This document shows positions 8,174 to 16,311 of a DNA stretch of 64,000 bases, one piece after another (the first letter of the stretch is position 1; every line of letters starts with the position of its first letter). The translations under genes were made by a program, and so were the position numbers. The stretch comes from DAIOEK01 sp963708715 (GTDB lineage Bacteria; Chloroflexota; Anaerolineae; Anaerolineales; Anaerolineaceae): NCBI GenBank assembly GCA_963708715.1, contig CAVPSU010000001.1, forward strand, positions 1,054,001-1,118,000, read 5' to 3'. The notes below the pieces were generated by a model. It was not told the DNA's origin and did no database searches. It saw nothing but the letters and a program-made list of their open reading frames with translations.

Positions 8174-10681
8174 ATGGCGGGAAAAATCAGAGATAACAAT
8201 ATCAGATCCAGTGGGATCTTTTTTATCCTGGTGGCAATGGAAAGCCTGGCTGTGGCAATCTATCTGACAAGCCTGCCGGGCGATCCAAAGAATAGCCTGC
8301 TCCTGGGTTTTTCTGCACAACGGCTGGTTTTAATAGCCGGAATGCTATTTGCGTTTCTATTTTTTGGATACCTCGTACTACGTGGGAAAAACGCCTGGGT
8401 GGAAAAACTTGCCCGCGAACGTTTCTACCTGCCGGCATTGGTGGTTCTGGCGATACTCTTCCTCGCCGGTTTCCTCATCACCCAGGTACCGCAAAGCCTC
8501 CTCGATCCGACCCTTCTGGCTTACTATGAGCGGTTATATCCCATCCTGCTCTGGTTGTGGATCGTCTCATTCGAAGCGATCGTGTATTTGACCTGGCTGC
8601 GGTTCGGATGGACTTTTACACAGAGCAAATTAAACAAGCAAAAGTTGTACTTTTCCTTCATTGCAGCGATGGTTTTCTTGGTTTTGACTATATTCATCCT
8701 GAGAACCCAGTATGGATTAAGCGTGGACTCGGAAAGTTGGCGCAAGATGGGTTCTCCTTTGCTTGCCTGGCAGGTTGGATTGGCAATCACCGCAGGGATC
8801 ATACTCCTGGTGGTTGATCATCGTTTCCTAAAGTCCACCAACCGATGGCTGAGTCTAGGACTGGATGCGGGGCTACTCCTTGTCTTATACAGCCTGGCAC
8901 TCGCGCTCTGGCTGCCCCAGCCGCTGCAAAACAGCTACTTCTCCCCAGAGCCGCGTCCACCAAATCAAGAGGTCTATCCGTACTCAGACGCACTTTATTA
9001 CGGTATCGCCGCAGAGAGTGTCACCATTGGAACCGGACTATATGGAGGAGAAGTAACCCCACGCCCCTTCTACCTCGCCATTTTGAGCTATATCACAGCA
9101 GCGGCGAGGGGTGATTACACCCGGATCATCACATTTCAGACACTACTTCTAGCGCTGGTCCCGGTCTTCCTGTACCTGATTGGTAAACAATTAATGGGTC
9201 GTCCTCTTGGCTTCACCATTGGTTTGCTTGGGATATTCCGGGAGCTGAACGCAATCCTTTCCACCCGGTATATCGAGCTTTCCAATTCGAAGATGATCAT
9301 GGCTGATCTGCCATCATTGCTGGCGGTCCTGATCTTCACCTGGCTTTTTATTCGGTGGTGGAAATCCCATCGTGCAAGTCCTCTCTGGGCAATCGGGGTA
9401 GGCGGAGCACTGGGTTGGGTGATGCTTTTCCGCACCCAGGCGATATTACTGCTGCCGCTTATCTTCTTGTTTTTAATCGGACAAGCCCCTCGAAGATGGA
9501 GGGTTTGGCTGCTCCGCTGTGGATTGGTCTGCGCCGGCGTGGTTTTGATGATCTCCCCCTGGCTCATTCGCAACTATGCAATAACTGGAAAAATAATATT
9601 CGATGATCCTGCCACCCAAACTCAGTTCTTGCAGTTACGTCTGGGAATGGATGTCCGTGATCCCAATCTAAACGGTTCCGTCTTTCAGCTTGCCATGCGC
9701 AATCCTGGCACAATTCTCGCTTATACGACCAACCATTTCCTCCGAAATGAGATCGGCACACTGTTTGTCACTCCACCTCAGCGTTTCATTGAGACGGTGG
9801 ATACGGTGATGACTGAATTGCCTTTCTGGCGGGACGACCTGATCGCTCTGTCTGTCGGACAGATGATTCAATTGATCGTGACACTAGGATTGATCGCCAT
9901 CGGTATCGGCTCTTTATTTGTTCAGCTACGGTGGGTGGGATTGATCCCCATCGGGGTGAATATTGCATACACCTTAAGTAACGCGTTTGCCCGTAATTCA
10001 AGCGGTCGTTACAATCTTCCCGTCGATTGGATTGGCTATCTATATTTGAGCGCAGGTCTTCTGCAGATTGCGATTTGGATACTTCAAGGATTAAGACGCG
10101 TGCCTGTGGACACGCAACTGCCGCTAACGATAAATGATCCTCCAATATCTCGGAAATTTCCTATCCAAAAATGGTTTTACGTGGCGATCCCTCTCATTCT
10201 GATCGGCAGCTTCATTCCCATTACAGAGCAAGTGTTCCCTAAGAAATATCAGGCGTTTACCAGCGCAGAAATCCCAGCCTTGGTAAAACAATGGGGAGTG
10301 GATCCAACTATGGTGGTGGATTTATTGGCGGATTCGGGGGTAACTTATGTTTACGGTCGTGAGCTATACCCGCGTTTCTATAAACCAGGGATTGGCGAGA
10401 TGGGTTCGAACTGGGTGGCGTATGCTCCACTCGACTTTTGCCGGATGGGTTTCGTCATGTCCGGACCTGCTGGAATTGACCAGGTGCTGGTAACTCTCGA
10501 TCGACCACCACAGGTATTCCCCAACCGGTCGGATACGCTTGCCGTGGGTCGCATTGCAACCGGCTATGTCCGCGGTAAAGCGGTCGAGTATTTGCATGCG
10601 GATCTGATCATCCAGCCGGGGAATCCGCCTGTAGTCATCGAAGGTCAGAAAGAACCACCCGTCCGCTGCCGCCTCCAATAG
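8174..10681 (+). CDS. Large integral membrane glycosyltransferase-like protein (GT39/PMT-related)
   Basis: 835 residues with about 12-14 hydrophobic segments alternating with short loops, then a soluble C-terminal tail of about 160 residues. The extracytoplasmic loop after the sixth or seventh span contains YPYSDALYYG, positioned like the acidic catalytic loop of GT39/GT-C enzymes. PRPFYLAILSYI and the following spans also fit a polyprenyl-phosphate-sugar transferase layout. The acceptor is unknown; the family glycosylates proteins, lipids or wall polymers on the outer face of the membrane. ATG at 8174 is chosen (GAAGG just upstream); TTG at 8171 with GGAGG at 8157-8161 is an alternative. It is alone between a terminator and the tRNA-Ser pair. 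Confidence 0.65.
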   Translation: MAGKIRDNNIRSSGIFFILVAMESLAVAIYLTSLPGDPKNSLLLGFSAQRLVLIAGMLFAFLFFGYLVLRGKNAWVEKLARERFYLPALVVLAILFLAGFLITQVPQSLLDPTLLAYYERLYPILLWLWIVSFEAIVYLTWLRFGWTFTQSKLNKQKLYFSFIAAMVFLVLTIFILRTQYGLSVDSESWRKMGSPLLAWQVGLAITAGIILLVVDHRFLKSTNRWLSLGLDAGLLLVLYSLALALWLPQPLQNSYFSPEPRPPNQEVYPYSDALYYGIAAESVTIGTGLYGGEVTPRPFYLAILSYITAAARGDYTRIITFQTLLLALVPVFLYLIGKQLMGRPLGFTIGLLGIFRELNAILSTRYIELSNSKMIMADLPSLLAVLIFTWLFIRWWKSHRASPLWAIGVGGALGWVMLFRTQAILLLPLIFLFLIGQAPRRWRVWLLRCGLVCAGVVLMISPWLIRNYAITGKIIFDDPATQTQFLQLRLGMDVRDPNLNGSVFQLAMRNPGTILAYTTNHFLRNEIGTLFVTPPQRFIETVDTVMTELPFWRDDLIALSVGQMIQLIVTLGLIAIGIGSLFVQLRWVGLIPIGVNIAYTLSNAFARNSSGRYNLPVDWIGYLYLSAGLLQIAIWILQGLRRVPVDTQLPLTINDPPISRKFPIQKWFYVAIPLILIGSFIPITEQVFPKKYQAFTSAEIPALVKQWGVDPTMVVDLLADSGVTYVYGRELYPRFYKPGIGEMGSNWVAYAPLDFCRMGFVMSGPAGIDQVLVTLDRPPQVFPNRSDTLAVGRIATGYVRGKAVEYLHADLIIQPGNPPVVIEGQKEPPVRCRLQ

Positions 10682-10742
10682 AATCTATGTAAAGAGTTAT
10701 CAGATGTGGTAAAATTTCACGACTCACTGACAAGTGTGAAGA

Positions 10743-10830
10743 GGAGGGATGGCCGAGCGGCCGATGGCGCCTGTCTTGAAAACAGGTTTGGGGCAACCCA
10801 CCGTGGGTTCGAATCCCACCTCCTCCGCCA
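10743..10830 (+). tRNA. tRNA-Ser (anticodon TGA), CCA encoded
   Basis: The elements are: acceptor GGAGGGA; D-arm GGCCGAGCGGCC..GGC; anticodon stem-loop CCTGT-CTTGAAA-ACAGG with TGA in the loop; a long type II variable arm (TTTGGGGCAACCCACC); T-arm GTGGG-TTCGAAT-CCCAC; 3' acceptor CTCCTCC; discriminator G; then CCA. The acceptor stem has one A-C mismatch at position 7/66 and one G-U pair, which is unusual but tolerable. Confidence 0.93.
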
Positions 10831-10843
10831 CAACTTCGTACTC

Positions 10844-10932
10844 GGGGAGGTGCCAGAGTGGCCGATTGGGCTCGCCTGCTAAGTGAGTGCTGGGGTTAAA
10901 CTCAGCCGTGGGTTCGAATCCCACCCTCCCCG
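10844..10932 (+). tRNA. tRNA-Ser (anticodon GCT), CCA not encoded
   Basis: Acceptor GGGGAGG pairs fully with CCTCCCC. The anticodon arm is CTCGC-CTGCTAA-GTGAG with GCT in the loop. A long variable arm (TGCTGGGGTTAAACTCAGCC) and a T-arm GTGGG-TTCGAAT-CCCAC follow, and the discriminator is G. It lies 13 bases after the first tRNA-Ser, so the two are probably cotranscribed. The next bases are CCT, so CCA is added after transcription. Confidence 0.93.
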
Positions 10933-10944
10933 CCTAACTAACAC

Positions 10945-10969
10945 AACCGCCGAAAGGCGGTTCTCTTTT
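10945..10969 (+). terminator. Terminator of the tRNA-Ser pair (copy 1)
   Basis: AACCGCC-GAAA-GGCGGTT followed by CTCTTTTG; a tight GNRA-type loop and short T-rich tail, 13 bases after the second tRNA. Confidence 0.75.
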
Positions 10970-11030
10970 GTGGGTTCGAATCCTCACTCCCTGCGGGAGC
11001 GCTGGCAGCCACTCCCCGCCTAACTAACAC

Positions 11031-11055
11031 AACCGCCGAAAGGCGGTTCTCTTTT
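11031..11055 (+). terminator. Duplicate terminator hairpin (copy 2)
   Basis: Identical to the hairpin 86 bases upstream, as part of the tandem duplication. Confidence 0.7.
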
Positions 11056-11114
11056 GTGGGTTCGAATCCTCACTCCCTGCGGGAGCGCTGGCAGCCACTC
11101 CCCGCCAATAAATC

Positions 11115-11144
11115 TAAACCTGCGTAATGGCAGGTTTATTACAT
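11115..11144 (+). terminator. Further hairpin with terminator features
   Basis: TAAACCTGC (11115-11123) pairs with GCAGGTTTA (11130-11138) and is followed by TTACATTA. It has a weak T-run, and closes the tRNA-derived repeat region. Confidence 0.4.
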
Positions 11145-11345
11145 TACGCCTATTTTCGATCAAACGTAAACATTTTATCTCCATCCCAATAAATACCATA
11201 TTTGGAACACGCGAAACACATTCTGTCATGCTGACCGAAGGGAAGCATCTCTAATCAGATTGGTCGCGTCCAAACCACCTTACCTTTCCCCGCCTCCCTT
11301 TGTTTGTTTTATCAGATACAATATTACAGAGGCACTTGACGACCC

Positions 11346-12929
11346 ATGGGTTTCGGTAGGATTATCACATCTAAAACCTATTGGCTATTTATAGCCATCC
11401 TTATCCTGGGAATTCTCCCTCGGTTATGGCATTTTGGTACGTTCCCGGCAGACCTGCACCAGGACGAGGTAAACAACGGGATCGACTCGTATTACCTATC
11501 TGAATATGGATATGACCGAACGGGTATTTCGTATCCTGTGCAATTTATCTCGTGGGGAGACGGATCTCCCGCATTCTATGCCTACGCAGCTCTGCCATTT
11601 ATTAAGGTTTTTGGCCTGACCCCAATCTCCATCCGCATACCTAATCTCATCGCCGGAATACTGCTCATTCCCATAGCATTCCTGATCGGAAGAAAACTTA
11701 AAAGTACCTCGTTCGGCTTGATCGCGATGTTTCTGGTCGCGGTCAGCCCCTGGAATATCATGGGATCCCGGTATGCGCTGGAGCCGTATTTTGTGCCATT
11801 TCTCTTTTCAATTGGTTTTCTCCTTTTGTTATATTCAGAGAGTTCTCCCCTCTGTTTCCCCGCGTCAATGCTTTTCTTTTCACTCTGTCTCTATACGTAC
11901 AGCACCTCCTTTTCAGTTATTCCCATTTTTTTTGGTGTCGTATTTATTACCAAAGTGCTTACTAAATCTCTCCCACAAAAAACACTCCTGATCGGATTTG
12001 TCACTTTCCTGATCGTGTCGTTGCCGATCGTAATGTATGTTATCGTCAACACGTTCAAGCTGGAATCGATCCAGGTCTGGAGGATGACCATCCCCAGGCT
12101 GCCGATCGAAGCCAGATATCAGACCCTCGTGGCGATCTTTCAACAGAATGCCTTGGGTGAGCTGGCTTCGAATTTCTGGATCATGCTGAAATTATTGTGG
12201 ACTCAGTCAGACGGCTGGTATCGAAATTCCATACCTCCATTTGGGTATTTATATCCCCTGGCTCCGCTCATCTCTCTGATCGGCCTCTTTCTCGTAATCC
12301 GAGAGAAGTTAATCAAGTCAGCCAGATGGCTCTTCCTGGTTGCCTGGTTGGCAGCCTGCCTGTCCATTGGAATTTTACAGACCACCAACTTTAATCGGAT
12401 GACCTTGATCTATATTCCTCTAACATTTTTTATGGCAGTCTTTTGGGATTGGGCATCTCAGAAAAGCAAATTTATTCTACCTATCGGAATGAGTCTATAC
12501 CTGGGCGGATTTGTCTGGTTTTGTACATCTTATTTCTCCCCAACGTACCAGCTGAAAGTGGATCATGATTTCAACCGGGGTCTTCTGGATGCGATCCGCA
12601 GTACAGAGTACAGCGAGGCAGCGGTCTGTTTTTCAGATAATATCAATACCGCCTATATGTATGTTCTATATTTGAATAAACCTGACCCGAAGGATTTTCT
12701 TCGGACGATCGGAAAGATCAATTCCGGTAATCCATTCCGGGATGGTCACCCTCTTCGACGTTATCAATTCGGTGCCAACCGTTGCGAGAAACCGGATCAA
12801 AGTATTCTGATCCATCGTAATACCGCAGGATGGTCAGGGATATCCGTCGACCGGAGAGTAAAGAAGTACGGTGTATTTGTTGTGGAAACACCAATAGAAA
12901 ATACGGTTGGAACTACACAAGACCCGTGA
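11346..12929 (+). CDS. GT39-family-like membrane glycosyltransferase
   Basis: 527 residues with about 10-12 membrane spans. After the first span comes HQDEVNNGIDSYYLSEYG, whose Asp-Glu pair matches the catalytic acidic loop of PMT/ArnT-type (PF13231-like) enzymes. It is followed by SPAFYAYAALPFIKVFGL and the conserved RIPNLIAGILLIPIAFLIGR run. A small extracytoplasmic C-terminal domain ends the protein. It should move a sugar from a polyprenyl-phosphate donor to an unknown acceptor outside the membrane. There is no clear Shine-Dalgarno before the ATG. It is convergent with the two-component system downstream. Confidence 0.75.
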   Translation: MGFGRIITSKTYWLFIAILILGILPRLWHFGTFPADLHQDEVNNGIDSYYLSEYGYDRTGISYPVQFISWGDGSPAFYAYAALPFIKVFGLTPISIRIPNLIAGILLIPIAFLIGRKLKSTSFGLIAMFLVAVSPWNIMGSRYALEPYFVPFLFSIGFLLLLYSESSPLCFPASMLFFSLCLYTYSTSFSVIPIFFGVVFITKVLTKSLPQKTLLIGFVTFLIVSLPIVMYVIVNTFKLESIQVWRMTIPRLPIEARYQTLVAIFQQNALGELASNFWIMLKLLWTQSDGWYRNSIPPFGYLYPLAPLISLIGLFLVIREKLIKSARWLFLVAWLAACLSIGILQTTNFNRMTLIYIPLTFFMAVFWDWASQKSKFILPIGMSLYLGGFVWFCTSYFSPTYQLKVDHDFNRGLLDAIRSTEYSEAAVCFSDNINTAYMYVLYLNKPDPKDFLRTIGKINSGNPFRDGHPLRRYQFGANRCEKPDQSILIHRNTAGWSGISVDRRVKKYGVFVVETPIENTVGTTQDP

Positions 12930-12973
12930 AATTATAGAAAATAAAAGCAACCTGATACTCTATAGATATCGGT

Positions 12974-13657
12974 TCACTGTGCTTTATCACTATTCGAATT
13001 TTTTTGAGCCATTAACGCGGCTTCCACCCGGTTTCGTACTTGCAGCTTCTGTAAAATGTTGGTTATATAATGCTTTACAGTCTTTTCAGACAAGAACAAT
13101 TTTGACCCGATTTCTTTATTGCTCATTCCCCGCGCCAGGTTTTCCAGGATCTCCCGCTCTCGTATTGTCAATTCATCCATAAGATTACCCTCGGAACTGT
13201 GACTTTTCACGCCAGGCTCATGCATTTCCAACAACAGACTGGCTGCCAGTGCAGGAGGGACATAGCTGTCACCTGCTGCGACAGAGCGCAGGATGCGGAG
13301 CAACTCTCGTGCGGCAACACCCTTCAGAATGTACGCCCGGGTGCCGATCTTCAGCGCTTTGATCAGATGATCATCCTCTTCGGATGCGGTTAACATAACG
13401 ATCCGCGTTACCGGAAATTCGGTCGAGATCACCCTGGCAGCTTCTAATCCTCCTCCCGGCATATCAATGTCAAGCAGGATGATGTCTGGCAGGAAATCCC
13501 GTACCAGTCGGATAGCTTCGTCGGAAGAACCACCCTGCCCTACCACCTCAATATCCGATTCTGCTCCAAGTATGGCGGTCAAACCATCCCGAAACATGGC
13601 ATGGTCGTCGACAATGACTATCCGGATCTTGTTCGGCATTTCAGGCGTATCAGTCAT
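12974..13657 (-). CDS. NarL/FixJ-type response regulator
   Basis: 227 residues. The receiver domain (residues ~10-125) has the acidic pair Asp17-Asp18, the phospho-acceptor in LLDIDMPG (Asp63) and the switch residues in VMLTAS and YILKG. The C-terminal LuxR-type HTH (~165-225) reads LTIREREILENLARGMSNKE. It is the partner of the histidine kinase encoded immediately upstream, whose stop its start overlaps by eight bases. The likely targets include the divergent gene at 15349, because the shared intergenic region holds a 12-bp palindrome. Confidence 0.93.
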   Translation of the reverse strand: MTDTPEMPNKIRIVIVDDHAMFRDGLTAILGAESDIEVVGQGGSSDEAIRLVRDFLPDIILLDIDMPGGGLEAARVISTEFPVTRIVMLTASEEDDHLIKALKIGTRAYILKGVAARELLRILRSVAAGDSYVPPALAASLLLEMHEPGVKSHSSEGNLMDELTIREREILENLARGMSNKEIGSKLFLSEKTVKHYITNILQKLQVRNRVEAALMAQKNSNSDKAQ

Positions 13658-15143
13658 CGATCAATTCTCCATCGCCCTGTAGCGGAATGCTGGCAATAAT
13701 TTTTGTTCCTTCCCCTGTCTGGCTTACAACATTAAATCGCCCTCCCAGACTTTCTACCCTTTCTCTCATTCCACCCAGCCCAAGGCGTCCATCCGTTTTC
13801 CTGGCTTTATCAATATCAAATCCGGGACCCGTATCTGCGATCTCAACTTGCAACATATTCTGTGCTGATTTGACCGAAACTAGCTGACCAACTCCATTGG
13901 CATGACGATGTGCATTATTTAATGCTTCCTGGATGATGCGAAATACGGTTATTTTTACCGGTAGTGCTGCTCTACTCGGAATGGAATCCAACTCCAGTTT
14001 GACCTGTGTACCACTTCGACGTTCATGTGCGCGTACTGCCCGAATGACAGTCTCAGACAGATCCAATTCTCTGAGTTGAGGGAGGCTCAAGCCGGTCGCG
14101 ATACCACGCATTTCTTTCAGCGCATTCTGCAGAGAACCTTCGATCTCTATTAGCTCCCTGGCTATTTCCTTACCAGCCGTATTTGTGGAGTCTTTTTCCA
14201 AACGAGCTGCCAAAGCATCTACTTTGAGTAGGGATAATCCCAGGTCCTGAGCGGGTCCGTCGTGCAATTCAGAGCCCACCCTTTTTAAATACCCTTCATT
14301 TAGTTGTGCCACACTGGCTGCCGCCCGCCTGACACGGTGATGAAGTTCTTCGTTTTGGGACAGTAAGTCAGTCAACTGGATTACCCGTTGATTAAGCTCA
14401 CGCTGCTGTCTGGTGATGGTGTTGCTTGCATTCCGAACGAAACCGGCAAGCAAAAGGTAGATGGCGATAATGGCGAAACCAACCACAAGCCAGGTTTGCC
14501 TTTTTATCCGGCTGATTTCGAGGTCGAGATCGGTCGTGATCTGATAGAACTCGGCAATCGCGATCACCTTATCCGTTCCGCTTAACCAGACCGGACTATA
14601 AGTCTCGAGAAGATGATCGTAAGCTACACCCAACGCTTTGTTTTCTTCTTCATCCAGCTTACTGATGCTGGATACGACTTCTCCAAGCCTGGCTCGCAGC
14701 ATTCCATCATGCATGGGGTAAGTTTTACCGATTGTGGATGGGTCTGTGGAATAGAGGAGTCTACCCCGGGTGTTCCATACCTTAATGGCCACAATCTGTT
14801 TACCCATGGGGGTATCTTGAAGCAAAGTCCGTATTGTATTGATGTGTTCAGGGAGGAGACTCTCCGAACTGCCTAGTTCCTGCAGGTTAGGTGAGACGAA
14901 ACTATCGACGTACAATGCAGTGGTCGCCCCGGTTCGATGGATCACCCGCGCTATGATCTGTCCTTCCACCCAGGCGCCAATTCCGATCATCCCTGCGAGT
15001 AAAACGACCAGGGCTGCCAAAGTAAACCGTTGACTCAGGCTGAGATTTTGCAACTTGGACCGGACCAGATCAGGCTTGAATGTCTGAGCCCAACGACCCA
15101 TCTTTTCTTGGGCGTTTGCAATAAATCCCCGTTTAGTTTGCAT
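13650..15143 (-). CDS. Membrane sensor histidine kinase (HisKA_3, NarX/DegS type)
   Basis: 497 residues. A membrane span at ~40-60, an extracytoplasmic sensor loop (~61-215) and a second span at ~219-236 come first. A coiled-coil signalling helix leads to the HisKA_3 dimerisation domain, with phospho-acceptor His294 in SELHDGPAQDLGLSLL. The HATPase_c domain shows the N-box EALNNAHRHANG, G1 ADTGPGFD and G2 GLGGMRERVESLGG. It phosphorylates the NarL-type regulator encoded downstream. The sensor loop has no family signature I recognise, so the stimulus is unknown. Confidence 0.93.
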   Translation of the reverse strand: MQTKRGFIANAQEKMGRWAQTFKPDLVRSKLQNLSLSQRFTLAALVVLLAGMIGIGAWVEGQIIARVIHRTGATTALYVDSFVSPNLQELGSSESLLPEHINTIRTLLQDTPMGKQIVAIKVWNTRGRLLYSTDPSTIGKTYPMHDGMLRARLGEVVSSISKLDEEENKALGVAYDHLLETYSPVWLSGTDKVIAIAEFYQITTDLDLEISRIKRQTWLVVGFAIIAIYLLLAGFVRNASNTITRQQRELNQRVIQLTDLLSQNEELHHRVRRAAASVAQLNEGYLKRVGSELHDGPAQDLGLSLLKVDALAARLEKDSTNTAGKEIARELIEIEGSLQNALKEMRGIATGLSLPQLRELDLSETVIRAVRAHERRSGTQVKLELDSIPSRAALPVKITVFRIIQEALNNAHRHANGVGQLVSVKSAQNMLQVEIADTGPGFDIDKARKTDGRLGLGGMRERVESLGGRFNVVSQTGEGTKIIASIPLQGDGELIDD

Positions 15144-15217
15144 CGTTTTGATTCATCCTATCAAATTATACCTAATCAGCCTCACAACCATATCCGACCT
15201 ATGGAGCCTTATCCATC

Positions 15218-15229
15218 AGACTTAAGTCT
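15218..15229. promoter_or_regulatory. 12-bp perfect palindrome in divergent control region (candidate operator)
   Basis: AGACTTAAGTCT lies midway between the divergent starts of the kinase gene (15143) and the envelope protein gene (15349). Its size and symmetry suit a dimeric HTH regulator such as the LuxR-type regulator encoded here. Function is inferred from position only. Confidence 0.35.
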
Positions 15230-15348
15230 TAACCAAACAGGGCTTCAGTCTCATGATACTTGCGACAGATGGCAGTTATATTCTCCAAGCCTGGTGGATA
15301 AGATGTATGCAGGGTCACAAATTAACAAATAACCTGGAGGATACAGAT

Positions 15349-16218
15349 ATGAACACACAGAAAAAGCAATTCGGAGTAAGAACAGTAGTAGCACTGGTAT
15401 TGGTGGCAGCATTCTTATTCGGCGGAATTGGTATCACAAATGCGGCAGCGCAAAGGTCCATCCCGGGAGACGCACTTTATCCCGTCAAGACTACCATAGA
15501 GCGGACCCGCTTATCAATGACGCAGGATGCTGGAAATCGGGCACAAATGAAGATGACCTACGCCGAGAAACGGCTTGAGGAAATCGGCAAGCTGATCACT
15601 GAAGGACGTTTTTCCGAGATCAATCTCGCGGTCCTCTCCTTTGAATCGGAAATCAATGGCGCCATCCTCGAATTGGAATCGCTTTCGAAAGTGGACCCAC
15701 AGAGAGCAGCCAGCTTAAGTCTGGAAATCACAAGTGCACTCGCACGCTACACCCAACACCTGGTGACATTAGTAGCAAACGCTCCCGATAGCGTCAAAGC
15801 CGAGGTCTCCCGCGCCCTGGACAGTTCACAGACAGTCAGTAGCCTGGAGATGCCAACCTTTGATGACAACAGCAATCTCAATGGTAATGATGCAATCGAA
15901 GACAACAGCAATGATGCCGTTGAAGACAATGGGAATGATGCGATCGATGACTATAGCAACATGAACGGGAATGAAGCCTTCGAAGACAATTCGAATGTCA
16001 ACAGCAATGATAACAGCGATGATCTCGCCAACTCCAATGATGACAACTCTAACAGCAACCTGAACTTTAATGGAGATGACAGCGCAAACAGCAATGACAA
16101 TTCCAGCAACACAAACACATCATCAAACACAAATGCCGACGATAATGGCGGCTCCGGTAAAGACAGCAGCGGAAAAAGCGGCAGCAATAGCAATGGTGGC
16201 GGCGGGAGCGATGACTAG
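15349..16218 (+). CDS. Secreted or anchored DUF5667-like protein with Asn/Asp-rich tail
   Basis: 289 residues from the ATG preceded by CTGGAGG at 15334-15340; upstream in-frame codons are rejected because they lack a ribosome binding site. The layout is a signal or anchor segment at ~10-33, then RSIPGDALYPVKTTIERTRL, the hallmark opening of DUF5667-like domains. A helical region runs to ~residue 180. A low-complexity tail of about 110 residues follows, built from repeats such as DNSND, NGNDAIEDN and SNSN, ending in Gly/Ser/Lys. The tail is strongly acidic and disordered, and may bind cations or span the wall. It is divergent from the two-component system, probably under its control. Confidence 0.75.
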   Translation: MNTQKKQFGVRTVVALVLVAAFLFGGIGITNAAAQRSIPGDALYPVKTTIERTRLSMTQDAGNRAQMKMTYAEKRLEEIGKLITEGRFSEINLAVLSFESEINGAILELESLSKVDPQRAASLSLEITSALARYTQHLVTLVANAPDSVKAEVSRALDSSQTVSSLEMPTFDDNSNLNGNDAIEDNSNDAVEDNGNDAIDDYSNMNGNEAFEDNSNVNSNDNSDDLANSNDDNSNSNLNFNGDDSANSNDNSSNTNTSSNTNADDNGGSGKDSSGKSGSNSNGGGGSDD

Positions 16219-16260
16219 TGGGAAATCGATAAGAAATTAATAGTTACTCCCACGTGAAAA

Positions 16261-16293
16261 GACTTGCAGGTTCATTGAATGAACCTGCAAGTC
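16261..16293. repeat. 33-nt near-perfect palindrome (16-bp stem, 1-nt centre)
   Basis: GACTTGCAGGTTCATT at 16261-16276 pairs exactly with AATGAACCTGCAAGTC at 16278-16293. On the + strand it is not followed by a T-run; on the - strand it is followed by TTTTC. It lies just before the ribosome binding site of the next gene, so it would sit in that gene's leader. A bidirectional terminator or a binding site are both possible. Confidence 0.8.
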
Positions 16294-16311
16294 CCAAAAA
16301 GGAAAACTCCC

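Larger units (their letters stand above)
10935..11106 (+). repeat. Two perfect 86-bp tandem copies: terminator hairpin plus tRNA-Ser 3'-end fragment
   Basis: Unit 1 is 10935-11020 and unit 2 is 11021-11106, identical throughout. Each starts TAACTAACACAACCGCC and ends CCACTCCCCGCC. Each contains a terminator hairpin and then GTGGGTTCGAATCC, the 5' strand and loop of the tRNA-Ser T-arm. This is followed by an insert of about 26 bases with a CTCCC-TGC-GGGAG hairpin and then the tRNA-like acceptor end CACTCCCCGCC. The units therefore look like copies of the tRNA 3' end and its terminator in which the T-stem has been interrupted. Confidence 0.9.

Noticed and set aside
10724..10924. Open frame on the minus strand across both tRNA-Ser genes
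   Set aside because: It is the familiar spurious GFEPT-type frame produced by antisense tRNA sequence; the tRNA structures explain it fully.
10935..11106. Direct repeats considered as a CRISPR array
   Set aside because: There are only two abutting 86-bp units with no spacers and no cas genes; the content is a terminator and a tRNA fragment.
11217..11253. CATGCTGACCGAAGGGAAGCATCTC resembles a common environmental-genome repeat (only partly quoted positions considered)
   Set aside because: Only one degenerate copy is seen here, so I do not list it as a repeat; it may be a remnant of the GCTGAGCGAAGC-type family.
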